Assembly (NCBI GenBank): GCA_045638525.1
Contig: JAZUBQ010000023.1
Span: 1-64,000, forward strand
Reading direction: 5' to 3'
From: SIG452 sp045638525
Lineage (GTDB): Bacteria; Bacillota; Clostridia; UMGS1840
Length of the DNA: 64,000 nt
A program made the position numbers and the translations under genes. The notes beneath the pieces are model-generated. The model was not told the DNA's origin. It worked only from the letters and a program-made list of their open reading frames with translations, and ran no database searches. The stretch's first letter is position 1. Every line of letters starts with the position of its first letter. Below are positions 1 through 9,551 of this stretch, in pieces.

Positions 1-928
1 CACCAACAATGGTTATTCTGATGTTGCTCTGTCTTACGTTCGTATCTACAAAACTGCACAGTTAGAAGCTTTGGCTGATTACAACTGGGCATTAAACTAC
101 AACTACTTCAAAGTTGTGATTGCTGAAGATGCAGAAACTCCGGTTGATCCCGAACCGACTCCTGAACCGGAAGAGCCCGAAGTTCCGGAAGAACCCGCAG
201 TAGTAGTTGATTACACCAACGCTCCTTATGCAGGTGTATATACCGTAACTTCTGACAAAGCTGTTACTTTAACCAACGAAACCGGTCACACCGCTACCTT
301 GGCAGCAGGTGAAACCGCATATTTCTACTTAATTAAAGGTAACAATAATATCTCCGGTATCGACGGTGCAAACTTAACCTTTACTGCTTTAGAAGGCAAC
401 GGTATGGAATTTGTTTCTGAAGTTGAAGTAGCAAATTTACCGTTAACTGATCGTCGTATTTACTTCGGACGTCCCTCTGATGGTGAAACCATTGGTAGCT
501 ATGTATCTTCCAAAGATGATTCCGTAACTGTTGCAGCAAACAACTCCGCAGTTACCATTCCTGCAGGTGCAACCGTAACTCTGAAGCTGCCTGTAAACCA
601 GAAAGGTATCTGGACTTATGGAATTGACTTAACCAGCAATAATAACTGTCTCATCTATATTGAAACCGATACCGGCTTCTATGGTGAAATTCAGCAAACA
701 TTTGCAGGTACTAATGAAACACACAAAGGTACCACTAGCGATGCTCAGGTAGATGTGGAACAGGTATACTTAAGAGAAGGCGATAACTACGTTACCATTA
801 CCAACAAAGGTGATGCTGATGCTGTGATGGACTTCTTCCGTGTATATCACACCTCACACTTGACTACCTTGTCTCAGTACAACTGGGCACTGAGCTACGA
901 TTACTTCAAAGTAGTAATTGCTGAATAA
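1..928 (+). CDS. C-terminal part of a large secreted surface protein (5' end outside window)
   Basis: The reading frame is open from base 2, so the gene starts before the window; the visible part is about 308 residues. The motif YNWALNYNYFKVVIAE (77-127) recurs as YNWALSYDYFKVVIAE at the very end (878-925), just before the TAA stop. Each copy closes a beta-rich module, so the tail looks like duplicated modules joined by a Pro/Glu-rich linker (bases about 135-205). The last module (about 450-860), with a run of Val/Thr strands and a short YLREGDNYVTITNKG stretch, resembles the two C-terminal modules of the next gene and may be carbohydrate-binding-like. No SLH domain, LPXTG signal or catalytic motif is visible. 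Function is unknown; an extracellular adhesive or matrix role is inferred from its neighbours. Confidence 0.75.
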   Translation, partial: TNNGYSDVALSYVRIYKTAQLEALADYNWALNYNYFKVVIAEDAETPVDPEPTPEPEEPEVPEEPAVVVDYTNAPYAGVYTVTSDKAVTLTNETGHTATLAAGETAYFYLIKGNNNISGIDGANLTFTALEGNGMEFVSEVEVANLPLTDRRIYFGRPSDGETIGSYVSSKDDSVTVAANNSAVTIPAGATVTLKLPVNQKGIWTYGIDLTSNNNCLIYIETDTGFYGEIQQTFAGTNETHKGTTSDAQVDVEQVYLREGDNYVTITNKGDADAVMDFFRVYHTSHLTTLSQYNWALSYDYFKVVIAE

Positions 929-978
929 TCAGTAACATTACAAATAGATTGGGAATAAAATCCCATCATAACAAAAGA

Positions 979-1010
979 AAAACCGTGTGGCATAAGCCAC
1001 ACGGTTTTTT
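979..1010 (+). terminator. Rho-independent terminator
   Basis: A perfect 10-bp stem (981-990 with 997-1006, 6-nt loop) is followed directly by a T run. It lies 52 bases after the stop of the upstream surface-protein gene. Confidence 0.92.
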
Positions 1011-1487
1011 ATATGATTAGAGAGAAGTAAAGTCTACATAAAAATCCTCTTCGATACAGAGCAATTTTTTTGTATGCAAAGAGGAAAAAAGCTTTTCTGA
1101 ATGATAGAATAGTTATTCAAAAGAGCAATGAAAAAGTTCATTGTTTTTTATATTCAAAAAAGGACATTTTTCTTAGATAAATGTCCGAATACCACGGATT
1201 TTTATGAAAAATTTTCATGATTAAAAAAAGTTGTTTAAATTGCACTATGGCGCACAGATGGTTTTGTGATAATCTCATAATCCCGTACAACAGGCGGATT
1301 TTCAGGGCGAAAAAAATGTAATAAAATTGTAAATTTTACACAAAAACGCTTGACAGTCCATTTTGAAAGTGATAACATAGAATATATAACATTATTTTGT
1401 TATCTTCATATAATATTCGTCTGAAAACTGCAAAAAAATGCAAAAAAACAAATAAAAATAAAAATCAAAAGGAAGGAAGTGTCATGA
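1011..1487. other. Gene-free leader region before the 1930-residue repeat protein
   Basis: AT-rich spacer with no convincing ORF. It holds the promoter at 1350-1378 and an unusually long 5' UTR of roughly 100 nt. I see no recognisable riboswitch or small RNA in it. Confidence 0.6.
1350..1378 (+). promoter_or_regulatory. Sigma-A type promoter
   Basis: TTGACA at 1350-1355, a 17-bp spacer and TAACAT at 1373-1378. It is placed to drive the 1930-residue repeat protein. Confidence 0.75.
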
Positions 1488-4400
1488 GTGAAAAGATTGT
1501 TTAGTCTTTTTCTCGCTTTGACCATGTTGGTCAGCATGTTCACAATTGCGGCATCTGCAAATGAGCTTGGAACGATTGCGTTTTTCAATGCGGCAGATAA
1601 TACTGCAGTAACTCAGTTAGACGGTGTGGACAGCATTTGTGCCAACGTAACCTTTACCGCACAAGACACCGGTAGCGCAAGTATCATGGTAGCTCATTAT
1701 GATATCCAAACCGGCGCTCTTTTGAAAATGGAATCCATTGATTCTGTTAGTAATGTTGCAGGTGTGGCTGTAGAATACACCACCGATGCAATCTCGGTAG
1801 CCGATACCGATTTATTAAAAGTGTTCGCATGGGATACCCAGACTCTGGCTCCCTTAACCAATGCGGGCGTAATTGAACGTGACTTACTGGAAGAACTTCC
1901 CACCGCAAGTGTAGCTGCAATTGATAGCGATGCAGACTTTGCATTGAACTTTGTTGCAAATGACGTAACCGACGAACAGTTGGCATACTATGGTGACTGG
2001 AAGGCAGACTTTGTATTTGTAACCAATAAAGATGCAACCTTTAATGCAGATGGAACCAAAGACGGTTACTTAATCGGTCAGTATGATGCATTCGGTCCTG
2101 AATTTGTAAAATTCCCTGTAACCGATCTGACCGTAACCGCTGGTACTCCTGTAAGTGTACTGGAAACCGCAGGTATGAGCATTACTTATCGTGATGTGGT
2201 TGAAATTGTTAAAGATTTCGATTGCGGTGTAAACTTTGCAGATGCTTACTTGGCAGCAAATGATGGCTTAGAAGTTTCTCTGGCACTGGTTATTGTAAAT
2301 CCTGTTACCGGCGAAGCTTACAGCATCGCAGAAAAATCCTTCAATTGGACCTTACCCACCGCAACCGTAACTCACTTAGATACCAACGCACTGGGACTGG
2401 ATGCAGAATTTGCAATGAACTTTACTGCAAACGAAGCAACCGAATCTCAGTTAGCAACCTTTGGTGACTGGGCTGCAGACTATGTGGTAACCCTCTCCAA
2501 GGATGCAACCTTTAATGCAGATGGAACAAAAGACGGTTATCTGTTAGGTCAGTATGACCAATTTGGCGCAGAATGGGTAAAATTACCTGTAACTGATTTA
2601 GCAATTACCGCAGGTGTACCTGTAAAAGTATTAGAAACCGCAGGTATGAGCATTACCTATCGTGATGTGGTTGAAATCATCAAAGATTTTGATTGTGGTA
2701 TCAACTTCTCCAAAGATTTCTTAGCAGCGAACGATGGTGTATCTGCTACCGTGGAAATAAGAATCTACAATCCCTTAAATCCCAATGAATCCTATGGCAT
2801 CGGTGATGCAATCACCAGAACCTGGAAACAGCCTACTGCAACCGTTACTGAACTGGATGTAGAAGCAATCAAAGACGTTGATTTAACCTTCGCATTAAAC
2901 TTCAAAGCAGATGCAGTGACCGAAGAACAGCTGGCAATGTTTGGCGGCTGGTATTCAGATTATGAATTAACCATAAACAAAACCGCTACCTTCAATGCAA
3001 ACGGCAATGCAGACGGTTTCCTGTCCGGTCAGTATGACGCTTGGAGCAAAAACTGGATTTCTGTTCCCTTTGAAGATGCAACTCTGCAGGCAAATACCCC
3101 TGTCAAAGTTATGGAAACTGCAGCAGCTCTGATGGGCAAGAGCGGACTGAAACTGACTTATGCAGATATCGTTAACTCCGTAAAAGACTTTAACTGCGGT
3201 TTAGCTTTCACTCCCGAATTCTTGGTAGAAAATCCGGATCTGGAAGTGACTCTGGCACTGAAGATGTATAACCCCAACAACGAAGACGAATCTTATATAG
3301 TTGGTCGGGTGTATACCTTCACTCCCGAAACCATTCCTTCCATCGATAAATTCGTTGGCAAAGATCTCATCTTACATCACACCATCGAAACCATCGACGG
3401 CGGAAAAGTAACTGCTACTTTAGCAGACTTATTCAATGCAGTTGGTCCTGCAATTAAAGATGTTGTTGTTTCTGTAGACGGTGCAACCGTAAACTACGCT
3501 GACAACTGGGCTGACACTGCAATCGACTTCATTACTCCCGGTACTTACACCGTGGAAATTACCGACAATTACTACTGCAACGCTGCAACTGCAACTGTAA
3601 CTGTAGTTGCTCCTGAAGCAGTTGACAAATTCGTAGGTAAAGATATCGAAGTTACCCATACTTTAGATACCATTGAAAGCGGTAAATATACCGTAGATTT
3701 CGCAGACTTGTTTGATACCAACGGCTATGCAGTAAAAGATATCACCGTAACCGGTGCAACCTATGCAGACGGTAAAGTAACCGTAGAAGGTTTAGGTACC
3801 TTTACCGTTACCGCAACCGATAACTTCTACTGTAATGTAGCAACTGCTACCATTACCGTAAAAGAACCTGCAAATGTAGATAAGTTTACCGGTAAAACCG
3901 TGACTTATACTCACACCTTAGATACCATCGAAGGTAACACCGTAACCTTTGATTTTGCAGACCTGTTTGAAAACAATGGCTACGAAGTAAAAGATATCAC
4001 CGTAACCGGTGCAACCTATGCAGATGGTAAAATTACCGTAGAAGGTTTAGGTACCATCACCGTTACCGCAACCGATAACTTCTATTGTAATGTAGCAACC
4101 GCTACCATTACCGTGAATGATGCTGCAAATGTAGATAAATTCACCGGTAAAGCAGTTACTTTAACTCATACCTTAGACACAATTGAAGGTGGCAAGGTAA
4201 CAGCAGGCTTAACCGATCTGTTTGAAGCAATCGGTCCTGTCATCATGAGCCAGGATGTAGTTGTAACTGTTGAAGGTGCGACTGTAAACAAAGTAGCATC
4301 TGACTGGACTCAGACTACCGTAGACTTCACCGCTGTTGGTGAATATGCCGTAACCATTACCGATAACTTCTACTGTAACATTGCAACCGCAACCGTAACC

Positions 4401-7280
4401 GTAGTTGCTCCTGAAGCAGTTGACAAATTCGTAGGTAAAGATATCGAAGTTACTCATACTTTAGATACCATTGAAAGCGGTAAATATACCGTAGATTTCT
4501 CTGATCTGTTTGACACTAATGATTACGAAATCAAGGAAATCACCGTAACCGGTGCAACCTATGCAGACGGTAAAGTAACTGTAGAAGGTTTAGGCAAAAT
4601 CACTGTTACCGCAACCGATAACTTCTACTGTAACGAAGCAACCGCTACCATTACCGTAAAAGAACCTGCAGCAGTAACCAAATGGACTGCAACCAACAAA
4701 GCGATTGACTTAACTGTTAACACTGTTGGTCAGGCACAGACTGTAAACTTCGCTGATGTATTCAAAGCAGTTGACGGTGCAATCATCAAAACAGCAGAAG
4801 TAACCGTTGAAAACGGTACTTATGCAAACGGCGTTATCATCGTACCCGGTAAAGCAGGTACTTACACTGTTACCGTAACCGATAACTTCTATTGTAATCC
4901 TGTTACCGCTACCATTACTGTGAACGATGCTGCAAATGTAGATAAGTTTACCGGTAAGACTGTTTCCAAGAAATTAGCATACGGTTCTAATACCACTACC
5001 GTAACCTTAGGTGAACTGTTTACTGCAGGCTCTTACACCATCAAAGATGTAACTGTAACCGGCGGAACTTACGCTAAAGGAACTACTTGGGATAAAGGCA
5101 CCGTAACCGTAACCGGTACCGGCACCTTTACCATTACCATTACCGATAACTACTACTGTAACACTGCAAAAGCAACCTTGACTGTTGCTGCAGCGGATCT
5201 GATCAACAAATTTACTGCGAAAAACCCGGCTGTTACCCATACTTTAGCATCTATTGATGCCAAAGCAGTTTCTGTAAAACTGGGTGACATCTTCTCAGGA
5301 ACCAACGTAGTAACCGGTAACATCACCGTTACTATCGCAGGTAAAGCTACCACCGTTAGCGCAGCTGATTGGGCAAATGCAACTGTTACCATTCCCGGAA
5401 CTACCGGCGATGTAACCGTTACCATTAACGATAACAACACCTGTATCACCGCAACCGGTAAAGTTACCTTAAAAGCTCCGGCAAATGTTGATAAGTGGAC
5501 TACCTCCAATAAGACCATTAACTTAACTCTAGATAGCTACGGTACTACACAGAGCATCAACTTTGCAGATATGTTTACTGCAAAATCCGGTGCTTACATT
5601 AAGACTGTATCCGTAACTGTAAATAACGGCGGATCCTATGCAAGCAATAAGATCACCGTTCCCGGAAAAGCAGGTACCTACACCGTAACCGTAACCGATA
5701 ACTTCTACTGTAACGCTGCAACTGCAACCATTACTGTAAAAGATCCGACTAAGGTTATCAAATGGACTGCGAAGACTGGTTTAGCTTACGAAATTGATGC
5801 AGGTGCAAGCAAAACTCTGAAACTGAGTGATATCTTCACCTTGAACAACAACTACAAAGTTGGTACCGTAACCTACGCTGTAGAAGAACAGGGTACCAAG
5901 ACCGTAAGCGGAACTGTTTGGGCTAATACCCAGATCACCTTCCCCGGCGCAGGTACTTATACCGTTACCATTACCGATGACCTGTTCTCTGACGCTACCT
6001 ACGAAGCAACTGTTAAAGTAACTGAAAAAGTTGTGGAACCGGTACGTAAGTTCAAAGCAAAAGATAACTACTTTGTATTCCAGCATACTGTTGAAAATCC
6101 GGGAAGCTCTGATGCAATCACTGTAAAATTAGGTGATATCTTTGCTGCTACCGGTGAAGGAACCATCAACAGTGCTAATGTAACTGTAGCTGTTGAATCT
6201 ACCGAAAGAGATGCAAAAGCTACCATCAGCAAAAACAGCTCTGACTGGACACAATCTACTATAACCATCACAGACTGTGGTGAAGTAACCTTAACCATTA
6301 CAGACAACCAGAATTGTGTAGTATCCAAAGCTATTATTGGTACCACTCCGAAATGGGTAGGTGATATCGATGATCAGGATCACTACAATTCCAATGCAAA
6401 ACAGAAGAATATCATTAATAACGGTAATTATTTAACCGTTTCCACCACCAAGACCTTTACTGTTTCTGTTCCTAACGAAGGTGTATATGGTATTCAGTGG
6501 TACAATGTTGGTGCAGCAGGCACCACAGGTAAAGCACTCTTTACCGTAAATGGATACAGTGTTGCATCTACTGTTCCCGGTGGTAACAAATGGTCTGATG
6601 ATACCGGAGTAAAAACAGACTTCGCATTATATCTGGTTGCAGGCACCAATACCATTACCGTTCAAAACATTGGAACCGATTCCTTCACAATTTATCCTCA
6701 GTTTAATACCATGCGTTTGAATAAATCCGGCTATAATGAATATGACTTCATGCCGTTGGTAAAAGACTGGACAGAAAGTGGAACAAGTCCTGATGATGAA
6801 CAAGGCGGCGGAACTGTAACTCCTCCTGAACAGGAATGGCCTGTACCCGAAATTGAATGGAATGGTAAGTTCAGCGGACATCAGTATTTCGGTGATTACT
6901 ACGGCAACTCAATCGTTTCACCGAAGGTAAATGCCACCTATTCTGTAGGCAAATATACTGTACACACCATTACCATTCCGAATTCCGGCTATGAAGGTGT
7001 ATATGTGTTACAGTTTAAGACTACCAGTGAAGCTGCAAAAATCAGAGCTACCACAGCAGATGGTTATTATGCAGACTTTAACCTGACAGAAGATGGTTGG
7101 TCCAGCTCTTGTGCACAAGACCAGTTAATCTATCTGAAGAAAGGTGCAAACACCGTCTACGTTCAGAACGTTGGTGATGATTCATTTGTTTTAACCGACA
7201 TCGATATCGGTTACTTCGATCCCGGTTATGAAATGTACTATATGTACAATGTAAAAACCGGAGGAACCCTTCCCAACTAA
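1488..7280 (+). CDS. Giant secreted repeat protein (1930 aa)
   Basis: Signal peptide at residues 1-24 (MKRLFSLFLAL..., cut after ASA). Order: a module of about 100 residues (about 25-125) with the signatures LDGVDSI and KVFAWDTQTLAPL; three repeats of about 150 residues (about 137-613), each with a DFDCG or DFNCG core; eleven repeats of about 80-100 residues (about 617-1620), most ending TDNFYCN.ATATITV; then two beta-rich, possibly carbohydrate-binding modules. There is no SLH, sortase or CW-binding repeat, so anchoring is unclear. Start: GTG at 1488, 8 nt after GGAAGGAAG. An ATG at 1484 overlaps it in another frame but reaches a stop after six codons. The product shares its N-terminal module and both repeat types with the gene at 11653. 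A structural or adhesive fibre is inferred; no enzyme motif is seen. Confidence 0.88.
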   Translation: MKRLFSLFLALTMLVSMFTIAASANELGTIAFFNAADNTAVTQLDGVDSICANVTFTAQDTGSASIMVAHYDIQTGALLKMESIDSVSNVAGVAVEYTTDAISVADTDLLKVFAWDTQTLAPLTNAGVIERDLLEELPTASVAAIDSDADFALNFVANDVTDEQLAYYGDWKADFVFVTNKDATFNADGTKDGYLIGQYDAFGPEFVKFPVTDLTVTAGTPVSVLETAGMSITYRDVVEIVKDFDCGVNFADAYLAANDGLEVSLALVIVNPVTGEAYSIAEKSFNWTLPTATVTHLDTNALGLDAEFAMNFTANEATESQLATFGDWAADYVVTLSKDATFNADGTKDGYLLGQYDQFGAEWVKLPVTDLAITAGVPVKVLETAGMSITYRDVVEIIKDFDCGINFSKDFLAANDGVSATVEIRIYNPLNPNESYGIGDAITRTWKQPTATVTELDVEAIKDVDLTFALNFKADAVTEEQLAMFGGWYSDYELTINKTATFNANGNADGFLSGQYDAWSKNWISVPFEDATLQANTPVKVMETAAALMGKSGLKLTYADIVNSVKDFNCGLAFTPEFLVENPDLEVTLALKMYNPNNEDESYIVGRVYTFTPETIPSIDKFVGKDLILHHTIETIDGGKVTATLADLFNAVGPAIKDVVVSVDGATVNYADNWADTAIDFITPGTYTVEITDNYYCNAATATVTVVAPEAVDKFVGKDIEVTHTLDTIESGKYTVDFADLFDTNGYAVKDITVTGATYADGKVTVEGLGTFTVTATDNFYCNVATATITVKEPANVDKFTGKTVTYTHTLDTIEGNTVTFDFADLFENNGYEVKDITVTGATYADGKITVEGLGTITVTATDNFYCNVATATITVNDAANVDKFTGKAVTLTHTLDTIEGGKVTAGLTDLFEAIGPVIMSQDVVVTVEGATVNKVASDWTQTTVDFTAVGEYAVTITDNFYCNIATATVTVVAPEAVDKFVGKDIEVTHTLDTIESGKYTVDFSDLFDTNDYEIKEITVTGATYADGKVTVEGLGKITVTATDNFYCNEATATITVKEPAAVTKWTATNKAIDLTVNTVGQAQTVNFADVFKAVDGAIIKTAEVTVENGTYANGVIIVPGKAGTYTVTVTDNFYCNPVTATITVNDAANVDKFTGKTVSKKLAYGSNTTTVTLGELFTAGSYTIKDVTVTGGTYAKGTTWDKGTVTVTGTGTFTITITDNYYCNTAKATLTVAAADLINKFTAKNPAVTHTLASIDAKAVSVKLGDIFSGTNVVTGNITVTIAGKATTVSAADWANATVTIPGTTGDVTVTINDNNTCITATGKVTLKAPANVDKWTTSNKTINLTLDSYGTTQSINFADMFTAKSGAYIKTVSVTVNNGGSYASNKITVPGKAGTYTVTVTDNFYCNAATATITVKDPTKVIKWTAKTGLAYEIDAGASKTLKLSDIFTLNNNYKVGTVTYAVEEQGTKTVSGTVWANTQITFPGAGTYTVTITDDLFSDATYEATVKVTEKVVEPVRKFKAKDNYFVFQHTVENPGSSDAITVKLGDIFAATGEGTINSANVTVAVESTERDAKATISKNSSDWTQSTITITDCGEVTLTITDNQNCVVSKAIIGTTPKWVGDIDDQDHYNSNAKQKNIINNGNYLTVSTTKTFTVSVPNEGVYGIQWYNVGAAGTTGKALFTVNGYSVASTVPGGNKWSDDTGVKTDFALYLVAGTNTITVQNIGTDSFTIYPQFNTMRLNKSGYNEYDFMPLVKDWTESGTSPDDEQGGGTVTPPEQEWPVPEIEWNGKFSGHQYFGDYYGNSIVSPKVNATYSVGKYTVHTITIPNSGYEGVYVLQFKTTSEAAKIRATTADGYYADFNLTEDGWSSSCAQDQLIYLKKGANTVYVQNVGDDSFVLTDIDIGYFDPGYEMYYMYNVKTGGTLPN
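3337..6345 (+). repeat. Eleven tandem Ig-like/beta repeats with a conserved YCN motif
   Basis: Units begin with VDKF(T/V)GK-like segments and most end with TDNFYCN.ATATITV. They vary from 80 to 100 residues. Bases 3603-3701 and 4401-4499 differ at one position in 99 and are offset by exactly 798 bases (266 codons), which points to a recent in-frame duplication or gene conversion. Confidence 0.85.
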
Positions 7281-7336
7281 TGCCATAGAAACAATAAAGG
7301 AATTTTTCCTCATTGTTTCGTATGATAAACTACAAG

Positions 7337-7368
7337 AAAACGGACTGTCTTTTTGACAGTCCGTTTTT
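7337..7368 (+). terminator. Rho-independent terminator
   Basis: Stem CGGACTGTC (7341-7349) pairs with GACAGTCCG (7355-7363), flanked by A and T runs. It ends the 1930-residue gene. Confidence 0.92.
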
Positions 7369-7427
7369 GTATGTGCAGATGAAATCGAATGGATGCATTC
7401 CAAAACGGATAAATCCATTCTCTACAT

Positions 7428-7548
7428 CACCCCTCTCGTTCTGTGGGAAGAATTGAGCCCTCAAAACGGGACTCCCTCGTCTCTCTCTGAGGGAGCCTTT
7501 TCCTCTTTCCATGGAGGGAGGTGGAACCGAAGGTGATTGAGAGGGAAA
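7428..7548. repeat. Degenerate palindromic intergenic repeat (MITE-like)
   Basis: Imperfect terminal inverted repeats (CCCCTCTC at 7430-7437, GAGAGGGA at 7539-7546) enclose internal CTCCCTC/GAGGGAG palindromes and an AGGTGG...CCGAAGGTG segment. The layout resembles short non-coding palindromic elements scattered between genes in many Clostridia. This copy has many mismatches. No coding potential. The family assignment is from memory of such elements. Confidence 0.5.
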
Positions 7549-7590
7549 TAAGCGCATTGTCAGGTCAAAAGATCATGAAGATTGAATCAT

Positions 7591-7632
7591 AAAAAATGCG
7601 GGTTCCATCCAATTAAGATAGAATCCGCATCA
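7591..7632 (-). terminator. Rho-independent terminator overlapping the dipeptidase stop
   Basis: Read on the minus strand, ATGCGGATTC pairs with GAACCCGCAT (one mismatch) and is followed by six T (7591-7596). The 5' arm lies inside the last codons of the dipeptidase gene. Confidence 0.78.
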
Positions 7633-8530
7633 TATTTTTGTAGCAAATTTTTTCGGTCAGTTCTTTTGGATAATTTCTTCGTTCCATTTCGTTTATGATA
7701 TTTTTGAAAGAAGAAAAATCGGTAATCCCGGACGGCAAAGTGTCCACTCCGTCAAAATCAGAACCGAATCCAATATGATTTTCTCCACCCAAGTCTAAAA
7801 AGTGTTCGATATGTCTTATAATACTGTCCAACGATGCATTTTTGGGGTTGTTTTCCAAAAAGGGCGGATAAAAATTGATGCCCAATACACCGTTATTCTC
7901 GCAAAGGGTCAAAAACATTTCATCGGTGATATTTCTGGGATGATTGCAAAGGGAACGGGCATTGGAATGAGAGACCAACACAGGTTTTTTGCTCATTTCC
8001 ATCACATCCCAAAAGGTGCTATCCGATGCGTGAGATAAGTCTGCAATCATTCCCAAAGCATTCATTTTTTGAATGGTTTCTTTCCCAAAAGCGGTCAACC
8101 CGCCGTTATCGCCCGACATTTGGGATGTGCCAATCAGATTGGAATCATTCCAGGTGAGAGTCAATATTTTTATTTTTCGTGACCATAAGTAATCAACCAT
8201 TTCAACCGATTCAATCAGACTGCCTCCCTCCACGGTTAATATTGCCTGCTGTTTTTGGGATTTGGAAAAAGAAGAAGCATCTTGCACCCATTCAATGTGT
8301 TCTTCGTTTTGCGCCAACTCTTTTGTGAAATTGTCATACAACGCCTCAAAATAGGAAAGCGGAGAAGAAAAATTCTTTAATAAGTCGGGATCCAAAAAAA
8401 TTGCATACAACAAAAGGGTCCGAAAACCCTTTTGTTTTTTTATACTGTTTTGAAAATTGTTGTCAAAAAGTGTGCCGTGTTCAAAGTACATCCGATAGGG
8501 TGTATCATTGTGGGCATCAATCAGCATCAT
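7613..8530 (-). CDS. Membrane dipeptidase, peptidase family M19
   Basis: Zinc-dependent dipeptidase of the renal-dipeptidase type; bacterial members cleave dipeptides, including D-amino-acid ones. Visible marks are the N-terminal metal motif DAHND (about residues 5-9), SHSNARSLCNHPRN near the middle, and GSDFDGVD in the C-terminal half, all typical M19 positions. About 305 residues is normal for the family. The start chosen is ATG at 8530 (MMLIDAHND), about 10 nt after GAGGAG; a GTG at 8548 in frame would add six residues. The gene overlaps the end of the upstream glycosyltransferase by 14 bases, so translation is probably coupled. No signal peptide is seen, so it is probably cytoplasmic. It is the last gene of a four-gene operon and may act in peptide or cell-wall turnover, which is an inference. 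Confidence 0.9.
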   Translation of the reverse strand: MMLIDAHNDTPYRMYFEHGTLFDNNFQNSIKKQKGFRTLLLYAIFLDPDLLKNFSSPLSYFEALYDNFTKELAQNEEHIEWVQDASSFSKSQKQQAILTVEGGSLIESVEMVDYLWSRKIKILTLTWNDSNLIGTSQMSGDNGGLTAFGKETIQKMNALGMIADLSHASDSTFWDVMEMSKKPVLVSHSNARSLCNHPRNITDEMFLTLCENNGVLGINFYPPFLENNPKNASLDSIIRHIEHFLDLGGENHIGFGSDFDGVDTLPSGITDFSSFKNIINEMERRNYPKELTEKICYKNMMRILS

Positions 8531-9536
8531 AGGTGCCATTCTCCTCACTATTATGAGAATTATTAGAAAGACCGGCTGTTGTTCCGATAAAATACAGAGG
8601 CCGTCTTTTAGCTTCCAGATAGATTTTTCCGATATATTCTCCGATTAATCCGATGGCTAAAATCTGAAGTCCACCCAGCAGCCATACCGACATTAAAAGG
8701 GAAGTCCATCCGGGCATAACGCTTCCAAACGCCAGACTGATGAGTGCGTATAAAATCGCAACCAGACTTGCCAAAGAAACCAGAACTCCGGTGGTGGTAA
8801 TCAGGCGGATGGGAGAAATAGAGAAAGAAGAAATCCCTTGAAATGCAAAGGAAAGCATTTTCTTTAAGGGATATTTGGATTCACCGGCAAAGCGTTCATT
8901 TCGCTTGTAATACACGATATCATTTTTATATCCCATATCGCTGACAATGCCTCGTAAAAACAGATTCACTTCTTTATATTCCATCAAAGAATCCACCGCA
9001 CGACGGCTCATTAGACGGTAGTCTGCATGGTTATATACCACATCCACACCCATCCATTTCATCAGCTTATAAAATCCCTGCGCAGTGGTTCGTTTGAAGA
9101 AGGAGTCGGTTTTTCGTTCACTGCGAACTCCAAATACCACATCGCATTGGTCGTTGGTGTATTTTTCCACCATTTCATAAATGGCGCCGATGTCATCCTG
9201 CAAATCCGCATCAATGGTAATGGTGATGTCGGCATATTTTCTTGCAGTATCCAGTCCTGCCATTAACGCGTTCTGATGACCACGGTTTTTCGCAAGAGAA
9301 ACGCCTGCAAACAAGGGACTGCTGTTGGAATATTTTTCAATCAGTTCCCAGGTTTTGTCACGGCTTCCGTCATTGACAAACAAGATTTTACTACTTTGGG
9401 CAACCAGATTTTTTTTAATCATATCCGAAAGTACACCATAAAACTGTTTGGCAGATTCGGGCAGAACTTCTTCTTCGTTGTAACAAGGAACAACAATATA
9501 TAATACGGGGCATTTACTGAATTTTGCTTCAATCAT
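8517..9536 (-). CDS. GtrB/DPM1-like family 2 glycosyltransferase with two TM helices
   Basis: Transfers a sugar from a nucleotide donor to a polyprenyl phosphate carrier, judged by family. The N-terminal GT-A domain (about residues 8-230) has the opening IVVPCYNEEEVLP, the NDGSRDKTWE segment and the metal-binding DADLQDD. FAGESKYPLKKM follows, as in bactoprenol glucosyltransferases, and then two hydrophobic helices (about 240-265 and 275-300) ending near GLIGEYIGKIYLEAKRRP. 339 residues fits GtrB/YkoT/DPM1-like enzymes. It sits 15 bases after the methyltransferase-type gene and overlaps the dipeptidase. The lipid-linked sugar would be used on the outer face by a partner that is not visible in this operon. 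Confidence 0.9.
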   Translation of the reverse strand: MIEAKFSKCPVLYIVVPCYNEEEVLPESAKQFYGVLSDMIKKNLVAQSSKILFVNDGSRDKTWELIEKYSNSSPLFAGVSLAKNRGHQNALMAGLDTARKYADITITIDADLQDDIGAIYEMVEKYTNDQCDVVFGVRSERKTDSFFKRTTAQGFYKLMKWMGVDVVYNHADYRLMSRRAVDSLMEYKEVNLFLRGIVSDMGYKNDIVYYKRNERFAGESKYPLKKMLSFAFQGISSFSISPIRLITTTGVLVSLASLVAILYALISLAFGSVMPGWTSLLMSVWLLGGLQILAIGLIGEYIGKIYLEAKRRPLYFIGTTAGLSNNSHNSEENGTYDAD

Positions 9537-9551
9537 ACTGTCGGCTCCTTT

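Noticed and set aside
3337..6345. CRISPR-like periodicity in the repeat gene
   Set aside because: Repeats are coding, about 250-300 bases and diverged; no short identical repeats with spacers anywhere in the window.
1747..6881. Many minus-strand ORFs of 60-120 codons inside the giant repeat gene
   Set aside because: They follow the repeat periodicity of the coding strand and carry no ribosome binding site; antisense shadows.
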